This document shows, piece after piece, positions 1-5,529 of a DNA stretch of 10,176 nt. The stretch is from Chloroflexi bacterium RBG_16_68_14 (GTDB taxonomy: Bacteria; Chloroflexota; Dehalococcoidia; DSTF01; RBG-16-68-14). The translations under genes were made by a program, and so were the position numbers. Position 1 is the stretch's first letter, and every line of letters begins with the position of its first letter. The notes beneath the pieces are model-generated. The model had not been told where the DNA came from, did no database searches, and saw only the letters and a list, made by a program, of their open reading frames with translations. The stretch covers positions 8,610-18,785 of the forward strand of contig MGOB01000004.1 in NCBI GenBank assembly GCA_001796995.1, given 5' to 3'.

Positions 1-2
1 TG

Positions 3-62
3 CGGCAGGCGGACGCGATGTTCTCCTGGCAGCCGCCGCCCTGGTGCCCGGAGATCTTTTGA
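3..62 (+). CDS. Possible C-terminal fragment of an upstream gene
   Basis: The third frame is open from the window edge to a TGA at 60-62 and reads as a plausible protein end, RQADAMFSWQPPPWCPEIF. The stop lies 31 bases before the GTG of the acetyltransferase, the spacing expected for two genes in one transcript. With only 19 residues visible no family can be named. The first frame is open here as well, so this is a weak call based on composition and position only. Confidence 0.35.
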   Translation, partial: RQADAMFSWQPPPWCPEIF

Positions 63-93
63 GGCACGGCAAGCGACCAAGGGCCAGCGCCGG

Positions 94-600
94 GTGAATA
101 TCGAACTGATCCAGGCGTCTCCCGGGGATGAGCCCGTGCTGCAGCACCTCCTGCAGTTCTATCAGTACGACTTCAGCGAAATCCTGGGCGGCGACGTGGA
201 CGGGACGGGCCGCTTCGGCAACATCTCGCTGGGCGAGCTGTGGAGCGACCCGCGCAGCCACGCGTTTTTCGTCAAGGTCGACGGCCAATTGGCAGGTCTT
301 GCCCTCGTGCGCCAGCAGAGCTACTTCACGGGCGACGCGAGTATAACCGACATGGACGAGTTCTTCATCATGCGGAAGTACCGGCGACAGGGCGTCGGCC
401 GGGAGGTGGTGATGCGCCTGTTCGACCTGTTTCCGGGACGCTGGGAGGTGCGCGAAGTGGCGCCGAATGACGCCGCTCAGGCCTTCTGGCGCACCGTCAT
501 CGGCGAGTATACGGGCGAGCGCTTCGAGGAGCGCTTCGTCGATGACGAGCGCTGGCGCGGCCCTGCGCAGTCGTTCGATAGCAGGGAACCACGGGCCTGA
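94..600 (+). CDS. GNAT-family N-acetyltransferase
   Basis: Predicted to transfer an acetyl group from acetyl-CoA to an amine; the substrate cannot be read from the sequence. The 168-residue length is normal for a single GNAT domain. The acetyl-CoA binding motif A is seen as RKYRRQGVGREV at residues 94-105 (the R/Q-x-x-G-x-G/A pyrophosphate loop). It follows a beta strand, TDMDEFFIM, at 85-93. A late segment around FWRTVIGEYTGERFEE (131-146) fits the usual motif B region. The start is a GTG; it is the only usable start in this frame, which is otherwise open to the window edge, and there is no clear Shine-Dalgarno sequence in front of it. The family is close to certain, the role unknown. It converges with the broken DUF2277 gene on the other strand, with 13 bases between the two stops. 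Confidence 0.88.
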   Translation: MNIELIQASPGDEPVLQHLLQFYQYDFSEILGGDVDGTGRFGNISLGELWSDPRSHAFFVKVDGQLAGLALVRQQSYFTGDASITDMDEFFIMRKYRRQGVGREVVMRLFDLFPGRWEVREVAPNDAAQAFWRTVIGEYTGERFEERFVDDERWRGPAQSFDSREPRA

Positions 601-613
601 ACGGGTGCGGCCG

Positions 614-820
614 CTAGCCGCGCCGCTTCGCCAGCGCGTTGAGCAGGCGCCGAGACGCCAAGGCGATCTCCTCGATGGCCGTCTAGAACGCCTGCGCATT
701 CGCGCGCGAGGGCTGGCGGTAGCCGCTCACTTTGCGCACGAACTGGAGGGCGGCGGCGCGGACCTCGTCGTCGCTCGCCCGCGTGCCGGGCCGGCGGAGC
801 GTCTTGATGCTTCGACACAT
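614..820 (-). pseudogene. DUF2277-family small protein gene interrupted by an in-frame TAG
   Basis: From ATG at 820 the frame reads MCRSIKTLRRPGTRASDDEV and continues through ALQFVRKVSGYRQPS to ...ANAQAF, then meets TAG at 683-685. The same frame continues after the stop as TAIEEIALASRRLLNALAKRRG to a second TAG at 614-616. As I remember the DUF2277 family (MCRxIKTL start, AAxQFVRKVSG core, then AFxxAVxEIAxASRxLL), both halves belong to one protein of 68 residues. The stop sits exactly at the acidic position after AF, so a single G-to-T change of a GAG or similar codon would explain it. The function of the family is unknown to me. The gene starts 32 bases after the epimerase stop on the same strand and is probably in its transcript. 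Alternatives are a sequencing error or stop-codon readthrough. Confidence 0.75.
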
Positions 821-852
821 GGGATCAGCGTAGCAAAGTTGGGAGATCGCGA

Positions 853-1872
853 TCAGTGGACGCCACGGGCCAGCTCCGCCAGCACGGCGTCCTCTGCGGC
901 GTAGTCGAACAGCCGGGGGTTCCAGTCCGGCCGGTGGGCGCGCTCCCACTCGATGGTGCGCCGGAGCGCCTCGTAGCGGGGGACGGGCTCGATGTAGCCC
1001 AGCTCCTGCCGGATCCGGCTGGTGTCGGCAACCAGGTGCTGCTGGTAGTCGCCCGCCGGCGGTCGGAGCTGGGGCGGGAGCCTCCCGTCGGAGACGACAC
1101 GCACCTCTCCCGTCCAGCCGGCGACCTGTCCGATGGCCCGCACCCAGTCGGCGTAGCTCAGCGCCTCCGCCTCGCCCACGTTGTAGACGCGGCCGGTGGC
1201 CCGTTCGTCGCTGACCGCCAGCGCGATGGCGGCGGCGGCGTTCTCCACGTACCCGCGCGTCCAGCGCCAGCGGGCGAAGCGCTCCTCCAGCAGGATGGCG
1301 GGCCGGCCGTCGTCCATTCGCTTCAGCTCCAGCGAGAGCCGGCGCTGGTAGTCCCGCTCGCCGTAGACCATGGGCAGGCGCAGGACGGTGCCGGGCAGGA
1401 GCCCATCGCCGATGGCCGCCCGCTCGACCAGGATCTTCTCGTAGTCGTCCAGCCCGCGGCCGCTCCCCCGATAGGGGTAGAGCCGCCCGCGCAGCGGCGC
1501 GTCCTCGGCCAGGGGCACCGGCTCCGGCGGCCCCGGCTCCGTGCCGTGGAACCGGCCGTAGGCGCGATAGACGTCCTGGCTGCTCAGCGCCACCAGCCGG
1601 CGGGCGACGCCCAAGAACGTGGCCACCACCACCTGGGCGTCCCGCTGGGTAAAGGGCACCATGTCCAGCACCACATCGGGAGCCAGGCGCCGGAACTCCT
1701 CCATGAATTCGCCCAGGCGCTGCCGGTCGCCGTGGAGGTGCCTCACTCCGGGCGGCAGCTCCGCCTCGCTCTCGCCTCGGTGGAAGACGATGACCTGGTG
1801 GCCCATCGCGCTCAGCCGCGCCACCACGGCCGGGCCGATGAAGCGGGTGCCGCCGATGATCAGGATGCGCAC
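853..1872 (-). CDS. NAD-dependent epimerase/dehydratase-like extended SDR protein
   Basis: A 339-residue Rossmann-fold protein of the extended short-chain dehydrogenase family, probably acting on a nucleotide-bound sugar or similar substrate; the substrate cannot be assigned. The dinucleotide-binding glycine motif is at the very N-terminus, MRILIIGGTRFIGP, followed by an adenosine-ribose side HRGE around residues 31-34. The usual catalytic YxxxK is not obvious. The equivalent stretch reads DDYEKILVERA, where Tyr and Lys are separated by one residue. This resembles a divergent subgroup of atypical SDRs and could mean a changed or lost oxidoreductase activity. The start is GTG at 1872, where the Rossmann fold begins, with GGAAA about ten bases upstream. 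The broken DUF2277 gene follows it. A divergent promoter at 1911-1939 fits transcription of both. Confidence 0.85.
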   Translation of the reverse strand: MRILIIGGTRFIGPAVVARLSAMGHQVIVFHRGESEAELPPGVRHLHGDRQRLGEFMEEFRRLAPDVVLDMVPFTQRDAQVVVATFLGVARRLVALSSQDVYRAYGRFHGTEPGPPEPVPLAEDAPLRGRLYPYRGSGRGLDDYEKILVERAAIGDGLLPGTVLRLPMVYGERDYQRRLSLELKRMDDGRPAILLEERFARWRWTRGYVENAAAAIALAVSDERATGRVYNVGEAEALSYADWVRAIGQVAGWTGEVRVVSDGRLPPQLRPPAGDYQQHLVADTSRIRQELGYIEPVPRYEALRRTIEWERAHRPDWNPRLFDYAAEDAVLAELARGVH

Positions 1873-1910
1873 AAGTCGTTTCCAGGCATAGCTTTTCCTG
1901 ACTCTGGCTC

Positions 1911-1939
1911 ATCATAGCGACCACCCACCTGGCCCTCAA
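1911..1939 (-). promoter_or_regulatory. Sigma-70-type promoter of the epimerase gene
   Basis: On the minus strand TTGAGG (1939-1934) and TATGAT (1916-1911) are separated by 17 bases. Each hexamer keeps the most conserved positions. The predicted start of transcription near 1904 gives a leader of about 32 bases before the GTG at 1872. Confidence 0.5.
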
Positions 1940-1947
1940 TCACCTGC

Positions 1948-1976
1948 TTGCCTGCAACTCCTGCCCCGGCTATAGT
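1948..1976 (+). promoter_or_regulatory. Sigma-70-type promoter of the RodZ-like gene
   Basis: TTGCCT (1948-1953) and TATAGT (1971-1976) lie 17 bases apart, placing the transcription start near 1983, about 12 bases before the ATG at 1995. Such a short leader agrees with the absence of a good Shine-Dalgarno sequence. It is back to back with the epimerase promoter; only eight bases separate the two -35 elements, so the two polymerases would compete. Confidence 0.5.
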
Positions 1977-1994
1977 CGGCATGAAGCGTCCTCT

Positions 1995-2660
1995 ATGTCC
2001 GCAGAAGAGCTAGGGAAAGCGCTGACCGAGGCGAGGATCGCCCGGGGACTGACGCTCCGTGATGTCGAGCGCGATACGCGCATCTCCAGCAAGTACCTGC
2101 AGGCGCTGGAACAGGGGAATCTCGATATTCTGCCGGCGCCGGTCTACGCCCGCGCCTTCATGCGCACCTACGCCCAGTACCTGGGGCTGAACGCCCCCGC
2201 CTTCGTCCAGCGGCTGCCGGGCGCCAAGCCGGAGCCGGAGCTACCGCCTTTGCCAGAGGTCGGTCGGGAGGCCACCGCGCCCCTCGTCTCCGCCAGCTGG
2301 CTCCTGGCCGGCGTCGTGGTGGCCGTGCTGCTGGTCATCGGCCTGGTGCTCTTCTGGAACCGGGGCGGCGAGGGGGAGACGGTGACCACCGAGCCGCCCA
2401 TCGGCGCGGGCGCGGAGGAGGTCGTGCCGCCGACGGAGGAGAACGTTCCCCTTCCGGCGACGACGCCGGGCGTGGTGCCGGACCTGGAGACCCACAACGT
2501 CCTGACCGCCATCAGCGCCCTCTCGGAGGCCGGGCTGCCCTACCTCGTCATCGAAGTGGAGAACGAGGATGTGCCCGCCGGCACCGTCTTCCAGCAGAGC
2601 CCCTCGCCCGGCACGCTGGCCGAGGAGACGACGGTGGTCACCCTGCTGGTAAGCCGCTAG
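1995..2660 (+). CDS. RodZ-like membrane protein with N-terminal HTH and C-terminal PASTA domain
   Basis: A 221-residue protein with three parts. Residues 4-70 are an HTH_25/Xre-like helix-turn-helix of the RodZ type (LGKALTEARIARGLTLRDV, then ISSKYLQALEQGN and the YARAFMRTYAQYLGL signature). Residues 100-121 form one hydrophobic membrane segment. After an acidic, Pro/Thr-rich linker, residues 159-221 match a PASTA repeat (VVPDLETHNVLTAISALSEA, then GTVFQQSPSPGT). In RodZ the cytoplasmic HTH binds MreB-type filaments and the protein crosses the membrane once. PASTA domains bind peptidoglycan fragments or beta-lactams in Ser/Thr kinases and PBPs. The inferred role is linking cell shape or wall status to the cytoplasm; DNA binding is possible but less likely. 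The protein lacks the DUF4115 C-terminal domain typical of RodZ. No other shape gene is in the window. Confidence 0.85.
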   Translation: MSAEELGKALTEARIARGLTLRDVERDTRISSKYLQALEQGNLDILPAPVYARAFMRTYAQYLGLNAPAFVQRLPGAKPEPELPPLPEVGREATAPLVSASWLLAGVVVAVLLVIGLVLFWNRGGEGETVTTEPPIGAGAEEVVPPTEENVPLPATTPGVVPDLETHNVLTAISALSEAGLPYLVIEVENEDVPAGTVFQQSPSPGTLAEETTVVTLLVSR

Positions 2661-2667
2661 CTGCGCG

Positions 2668-3447
2668 CTACCGCCCCTTGAACTGAGGCTCCCGTTTCTC
2701 CCGGAACGCCTGCGGCCCCTCGCGGGCGTCTTCGCTGGCGGCCACCAGGCGCCGGAGCGATTCGCCCATGCGCACGGCGTCGCGGAAGGGGAGCTGGAGG
2801 GAGCGGTAGGCCACCTCCTTGGTACAGCGCACCGCCAGCGGGCCGTTGCGACAGAGCCGCTGGGCCAGCGCCTCCGCCTCGGCCCGCACCGAGTCGTGGG
2901 GCACCACGCGCTGCACCAAGCTCATATCATACGCCCGCTGGGCGTCCACCCGGTCGCCGACGAGGAGCAGCTCCAGGGCGTTGCCCAGGCCGACCACCTG
3001 CGGCGCGCGGATGGCGCCGACGATGGTGGCGATGCCCAGGTTCACCTCCGGGAAGCCGAAGCTGGCCCGCTCCGAGGCGATGCGGAAGTCGCAGGCCAGG
3101 ACCAGGGTGAGCCCCTCGCCCAGGCAGTAGCCGTTGATGGCGGCGATGGTAGGCTTCCACACCTCCAGCCCGCTCTGGAGGTCCTCGCCGAACCAGGTCT
3201 CCCAGAAGCTACGCCGGCTCTGCTCCTCCCGACGCTGCCCCATCTCCTTCACGTCGGCTCCGGCGGAGAAGGCGCGCTCGCCGGCGCCGGTCACCACCGC
3301 CACCCAGAGGTTATCGTCCTCGCGGAAGTCCAGCCACGCCTCGCGTAGCTGCTGGTGCATCTCCCGGTTGAAGGCGTTGAGCGCCTCGGGCCGGTTCAGG
3401 GTGATGAATGCGATGCGGTCTCGCTTCTCGTAGAGGACGGCGGGCAT
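2668..3447 (-). CDS. Enoyl-CoA hydratase/isomerase (crotonase) family protein
   Basis: A 259-residue single-domain crotonase-fold protein acting on an acyl-CoA. The N-terminus YEKRDRIAFITLNRPEALNA is typical. The first oxyanion-hole segment is FSAGADVKEM (60-69) and the second is INGYCLGEGLTLVLACD (104-120). The family's two catalytic glutamates lie 20 residues apart. The second is present in GFPEVNLG (Glu134), but the first position, in GEGLT, is Thr114. Loss of the first Glu argues against ordinary hydratase activity; an isomerase or another crotonase reaction is possible. The start has a good Shine-Dalgarno, AGGAG, eight bases ahead. It is last in a probable operon, 30 bases after the DUF503 gene, and its stop faces the RodZ-like gene with seven bases between them. 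Confidence 0.9.
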   Translation of the reverse strand: MPAVLYEKRDRIAFITLNRPEALNAFNREMHQQLREAWLDFREDDNLWVAVVTGAGERAFSAGADVKEMGQRREEQSRRSFWETWFGEDLQSGLEVWKPTIAAINGYCLGEGLTLVLACDFRIASERASFGFPEVNLGIATIVGAIRAPQVVGLGNALELLLVGDRVDAQRAYDMSLVQRVVPHDSVRAEAEALAQRLCRNGPLAVRCTKEVAYRSLQLPFRDAVRMGESLRRLVAASEDAREGPQAFREKREPQFKGR

Positions 3448-3477
3448 GGGTGAGCTCCTGTCTTGTCCGCGCCAGCC

Positions 3478-3780
3478 TTAAAACGCCTGCGTGACCTCGA
3501 TCTCGCTATCGAGCAGCTCGGCGTCCAGGCGGGTGTGCTGGACGAAGGCGACCACGTGGTCCAGCATCTCCTGAGCGTGACGGGCGTCGTTGGACACGCA
3601 GGTGACGCCGATGGTGGCGATCTGCCAGCGGTCGTTGTCGCCCACCTCGGCGACGGCGACGTTGAACTTGTTGCGCAGCCGCGTGGTGAGCGAGCGCACT
3701 ACCTGACGCTTCCCCTTGAGCGAGCCGTTCTCAGGCAGGCGGAGGGTTATCCGGCAGACACCCACGGTCATGGCGCCCAT
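3478..3780 (-). CDS. DUF503 family protein (YlxP-like)
   Basis: A 100-residue protein matching the DUF503/YlxP family by its start (MTVGVCRITLRLPENGSLKG), the KR-x-VVRSLTTRLRNKFNVAVAEV core, and the DNDRWQIATIGV strand. The family is a small ferredoxin-like fold protein of uncertain role, often encoded near ribosome assembly genes such as rbfA. Two ATG codons are possible, 3780 and 3771. The second, giving MTVGV, matches usual family N-termini, and neither has a strong Shine-Dalgarno. It lies 48 bases after the scpB stop, across the octamer repeat, and 30 bases before the crotonase gene, probably in one transcript with both. Confidence 0.85.
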   Translation of the reverse strand: MGAMTVGVCRITLRLPENGSLKGKRQVVRSLTTRLRNKFNVAVAEVGDNDRWQIATIGVTCVSNDARHAQEMLDHVVAFVQHTRLDAELLDSEIEVTQAF

Positions 3781-3793
3781 GGCTTGCGACGTA

Positions 3794-3867
3794 GAACCCT
3801 GGAACCATTGAACCTTAGAACCACAACGCTAGCCATCTGGTTCTATGGTTCCAGGGTTCGCTGGTTC
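3794..3867. repeat. Octamer GAACCNNN repeats arranged as a large inverted repeat
   Basis: Four consecutive 8-base units GAACCNNN run on the plus strand at 3794-3825. Four more run on the minus strand at 3867-3836, read as GAACCAGC, GAACCCTG, GAACCATA and GAACCAGA. The arms 3794-3814 and 3839-3859 are inverted copies with 20 of 21 positions matching, around a 24-base spacer, so the transcript could fold into a long hairpin. The right arm is inside scpB and encodes its last residues; the left arm lies in front of the DUF503 gene. It may act as a partial terminator or an RNA-processing site, or be a mobile repeat of the REP kind. I found no second copy in the window. Confidence 0.8.
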
Positions 3868-4440
3868 TGGGATCTGTTCGCCTCGCTCGCCACCGCCCGG
3901 CTCGGCCTGCGGTAGGGGCGGCAGGTCCTCGGGGCGCTGGAGGCCGAAGTACTCCAGGAAGCGGACGGTGGTGCCGAAGAGCACCGGCCGGCCGGGGCCG
4001 GGCGCCCGCCCCACCTCCTCGATGAGGCCGCGGGCCAGCAGCGTCGCCACCGCGTGGTCCGAGTTCACCCCACGCACTGATTCGATCACGGCGCGGGTGA
4101 CGGGCCGGCGGTAGGCGACGATGGCCAGCGTCTCCAGGGCGGCGCGGGAGAGGCGGCCGTGCTCCACCTCCAGGAAGTGCTCGATGTAGGGGGCGGCGTC
4201 CGGCACGGTGGCCAGTTGCACCCGGTCGCCCAGGCGCTGCACGAAGATGCCGCGGCCGTCCGTGGAGGCGACCAGCGCCTCCAGTGCCCGCTCCACCCTC
4301 TCGCGCGGAACGTTCAGGCTCCTGGCCAGCGTGCCGATCTCCTGCGGCTCCTCCGCCACGAAGAGCAGGCTCTCGATGACGGCGGGCAGCCGGTCAGACG
4401 CTGGCGGGGCGATCCTCCTGCGATGTCTCTGAAGCTTCAT
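3829..4440 (-). CDS. scpB: Segregation and condensation protein B
   Basis: ScpB is the winged-helix partner of the SMC-ScpA complex, which condenses and segregates the chromosome. The 203-residue protein shows the family start PAVIESLLFVAEEPQ (19-33), the first winged helix to about residue 90, and the highly typical LSRAALETLAIVAYRRPVTR (97-116) with IESVRGVNSD (119-128). It ends the core with RPVLFGTTVRFLEYFGLQ (151-168). The last residues, PEPANPGTIEP, are encoded by the octamer repeat. The ATG at 4440 lies 47 bases inside the AmaP-like gene, indicating translational coupling. An AGGAGG at 4419-4414 lies within this overlap but has no ordinary start codon after it. The usual partner scpA is not adjacent on this side, which is unusual since the two are often paired. 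Confidence 0.93.
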   Translation of the reverse strand: MKLQRHRRRIAPPASDRLPAVIESLLFVAEEPQEIGTLARSLNVPRERVERALEALVASTDGRGIFVQRLGDRVQLATVPDAAPYIEHFLEVEHGRLSRAALETLAIVAYRRPVTRAVIESVRGVNSDHAVATLLARGLIEEVGRAPGPGRPVLFGTTVRFLEYFGLQRPEDLPPLPQAEPGGGERGEQIPEPANPGTIEPDG

Positions 4441-5116
4441 GGCCCGATGTTGTGGCGAACGGCAGGTTGGTGGCCGCAGCGGGCGCCGACTGCGCTACCG
4501 CCGGCGACGCCTGCGGCGCAGCCGTCGCCTGCGGCTGACGAGCTATCGACGGCGAGCCCGTCTGCGGCCGGGCGACGTGCAGCTCTCGATAGTGGAGCAG
4601 CGCCCGGGGCGGTCGCGCCAGCGGGACGCCCATCTGCTCCTCGATGAGCTGGCGGGCGAGGCGGCAGGCCTCCTCGGCCGTCGCCGCCAGGTCCACCTCC
4701 GCTGACACGTGGAGGTCCAGGTTCACCTCCGCCTTCTGGCCGCGCGCCCGCACGGCGGCCTGCGCCTGGCGGATCTGGGGGAGCCGCCGGATCTCCTCCT
4801 CCAGCCGGTGGACGACCTCGTCGGTGCCGATGCGCGCCTCACCGGCGCCGATCTTCTCCACCTTCAGGGTGCCGGTCTCCGGCGGCGACACCTCAAAGAC
4901 GACCACGACGGCCGCCAGCAGGGCCAGGATGAGGCCGCCGAAGGTGACGATGAGCTTCGCCCCCGTGGTGTTGTGGTCCTCCAGATAGCCCGCCAGGTCA
5001 CCGAGGCGCTGGATGCTCTCATCGGGAGCGCCCCAGGCCAGGATGATGATCACCAGGATGACGAAGATAGCGAGCAGCGCGCCACCGACGATGACGGCGC
5101 GGTTGGTCAGGTCCAT
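4394..5116 (-). CDS. AmaP/Asp23-like membrane-anchored alkaline-shock family protein
   Basis: A 240-residue protein with two N-terminal membrane segments, 8-28 and 55-75. A soluble domain at about 80-180 resembles AmaP/Asp23 proteins (KVEKIGAGEARIGTDEVVHR, EVNLDLHVSAEVDLAATAEE). An Ala/Pro/Thr-rich tail without predicted structure fills 185-240. In Staphylococcus, AmaP anchors Asp23 to the membrane and the pair is tied to cell-envelope stress; a similar scaffold role here is inference. The start is clear, with overlapping AGGAG sequences just ahead of the ATG. It is first in a probable operon with scpB, DUF503 and the crotonase, behind a near-consensus promoter and a leader of about 130 bases. 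The tail overlaps scpB in another frame. Confidence 0.72.
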   Translation of the reverse strand: MDLTNRAVIVGGALLAIFVILVIIILAWGAPDESIQRLGDLAGYLEDHNTTGAKLIVTFGGLILALLAAVVVVFEVSPPETGTLKVEKIGAGEARIGTDEVVHRLEEEIRRLPQIRQAQAAVRARGQKAEVNLDLHVSAEVDLAATAEEACRLARQLIEEQMGVPLARPPRALLHYRELHVARPQTGSPSIARQPQATAAPQASPAVAQSAPAAATNLPFATTSGHEASETSQEDRPASV

Positions 5117-5128
5117 GGCTCCTCTCCT

Positions 5129-5188
5129 CTCACCGCCGGTTCACGTCGCTGAACGCGCCATGGCGGTGAGGGCCTCGCCCTCCACCGC
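5129..5188 (-). promoter_or_regulatory. Leader with two mutually exclusive hairpins before the AmaP-like gene
   Basis: In the leader RNA, segment A (GCGGTGGAGGGC, 5188-5177) can pair with B (GCCCTCACCGC, 5173-5163), leaving one bulge. B also matches segment C (GGCGGTGAG, 5137-5129) over nine bases, and C lies immediately before the Shine-Dalgarno sequence. A:B and B:C cannot form together. Between B and C lies a tiny reading frame, ATG at 5161 to TGA at 5141-5143 (MARSAT), and a small GTTCA/TGAAC stem. This has the shape of an attenuator or translational switch, but GC-rich sequence gives chance pairings, so confidence is low. Confidence 0.3.
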
Positions 5189-5253
5189 GCGGCTAACCGA
5201 GGTAACGTGAGTGTTGGGACGCAGAGCGTTGCAGCAAGACACGGCTCGCAGTT

Positions 5254-5281
5254 ATCATACCGTATCCGGTGGGGCTGTCAA
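5254..5281 (-). promoter_or_regulatory. Near-consensus sigma-70 promoter of the AmaP-like/scpB operon
   Basis: TTGACA (5281-5276) is a perfect -35 element and TATGAT (5259-5254) matches the -10 at five of six positions, with a 16-base spacer. The predicted transcription start is near 5247. The promoter begins 16 bases after the zinc-ribbon stop codon. Confidence 0.68.
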
Positions 5282-5296
5282 CGCGTGGCGCTGCCG

Positions 5297-5443
5297 CTAA
5301 CGTGAACCGAAGCGAAGTCGACCTCGGGTCGGGAGGAGCGGGCCTGCCCAGCCGCAGGCGGTGAACCCGCAGACCGGACAGCAGGCGCAGCCTTCCCCGT
5401 AGACCAGGGGGCCGCCGCACTCGGGGCATCGATGGCGCTTCAT
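5297..5443 (-). CDS. Stand-alone zinc ribbon like the C-terminus of class II ribonucleotide reductase
   Basis: A 48-residue protein, MKRHRCPECGGPLVYGEGCA at its start, then CCPVCGFTACG and a short basic tail. Two CxxC knuckles (Cys6/Cys9 and Cys22/Cys25) make a zinc ribbon; Cys19, Cys21 and Cys30 are additional. The pattern CPECGxPLVxxEGCxxCPxCGxxxC is the one I know from the C-terminal end of B12-dependent (class II, NrdJ) ribonucleotide reductase, which there helps re-reduce the active site. Here it stands alone, with no reductase in the window. The ATG at 5443 has AAGGA nine bases upstream. A longer frame from 5482 begins before the predicted transcription start (about 5477), so it is rejected. 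The promoter contains LexA-like boxes, so DNA-damage induction is inferred. The function is unproven. Confidence 0.8.
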   Translation of the reverse strand: MKRHRCPECGGPLVYGEGCACCPVCGFTACGWAGPLLPTRGRLRFGSR

Positions 5444-5457
5444 GGGGATATCCTTCC

Positions 5458-5471
5458 AGTACATTCGTTCT
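5458..5471 (-). promoter_or_regulatory. Second, imperfect LexA-like box downstream of the promoter
   Basis: On the minus strand AGAACGAATGTACT differs at one position from the dyad AGAAC-N4-GTTCT. Its centre is 33 bases, about three helical turns, from the centre of the perfect box at 5491-5504, on the transcribed side of the predicted start. This spacing would suit cooperative binding of two repressor dimers on one face of the DNA. Confidence 0.5.
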
Positions 5472-5482
5472 GATCTAGGCAC

Positions 5483-5511
5483 AGGATATCAGAACAAGCG
5501 TTCTTTGTCAA
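5483..5511 (-). promoter_or_regulatory. Promoter of the zinc-ribbon gene
   Basis: TTGACA (5511-5506) is a perfect -35 element and TATCCT (5488-5483) a fair -10, separated by exactly 17 bases. Transcription would start near 5477, giving a leader of about 33 bases that carries the Shine-Dalgarno AAGGA. The spacer is filled by the LexA-like box. Confidence 0.65.
5491..5504. promoter_or_regulatory. LexA (SOS) box in the promoter spacer
   Basis: AGAACAAGCGTTCT is a perfect five-base dyad with a four-base centre and fits GAAC-N4-GTTC, the core of the LexA/DinR box known from Bacillus and other Gram-positive lineages. It sits between the -35 and -10 elements of the zinc-ribbon gene, the classic position for repression by blocking polymerase. 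No lexA gene is in the window, so the regulator is inferred from the motif alone. Confidence 0.65.
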
Positions 5512-5529
5512 CCCCCTGGACGAGCCTTG

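Noticed and set aside
856..1917. Long plus-strand open frame opposite the epimerase gene
   Set aside because: It is an antisense by-product of high GC; its translation has low-complexity His/Arg/Ala/Gly content and no recognisable domain, while the minus strand encodes a clear Rossmann protein.
683..1939. A 418-residue minus-strand frame joining the epimerase region and DUF2277
   Set aside because: Over the epimerase gene it is out of frame and Arg/Ala-rich; only its last 45 codons, from ATG 820, are real, as the start of the DUF2277 gene.
3463..3915. Plus-strand frame across DUF503 and the octamer repeat
   Set aside because: It is antisense to DUF503 and scpB, and its product resembles no protein; the reverse strand has two clear family matches.
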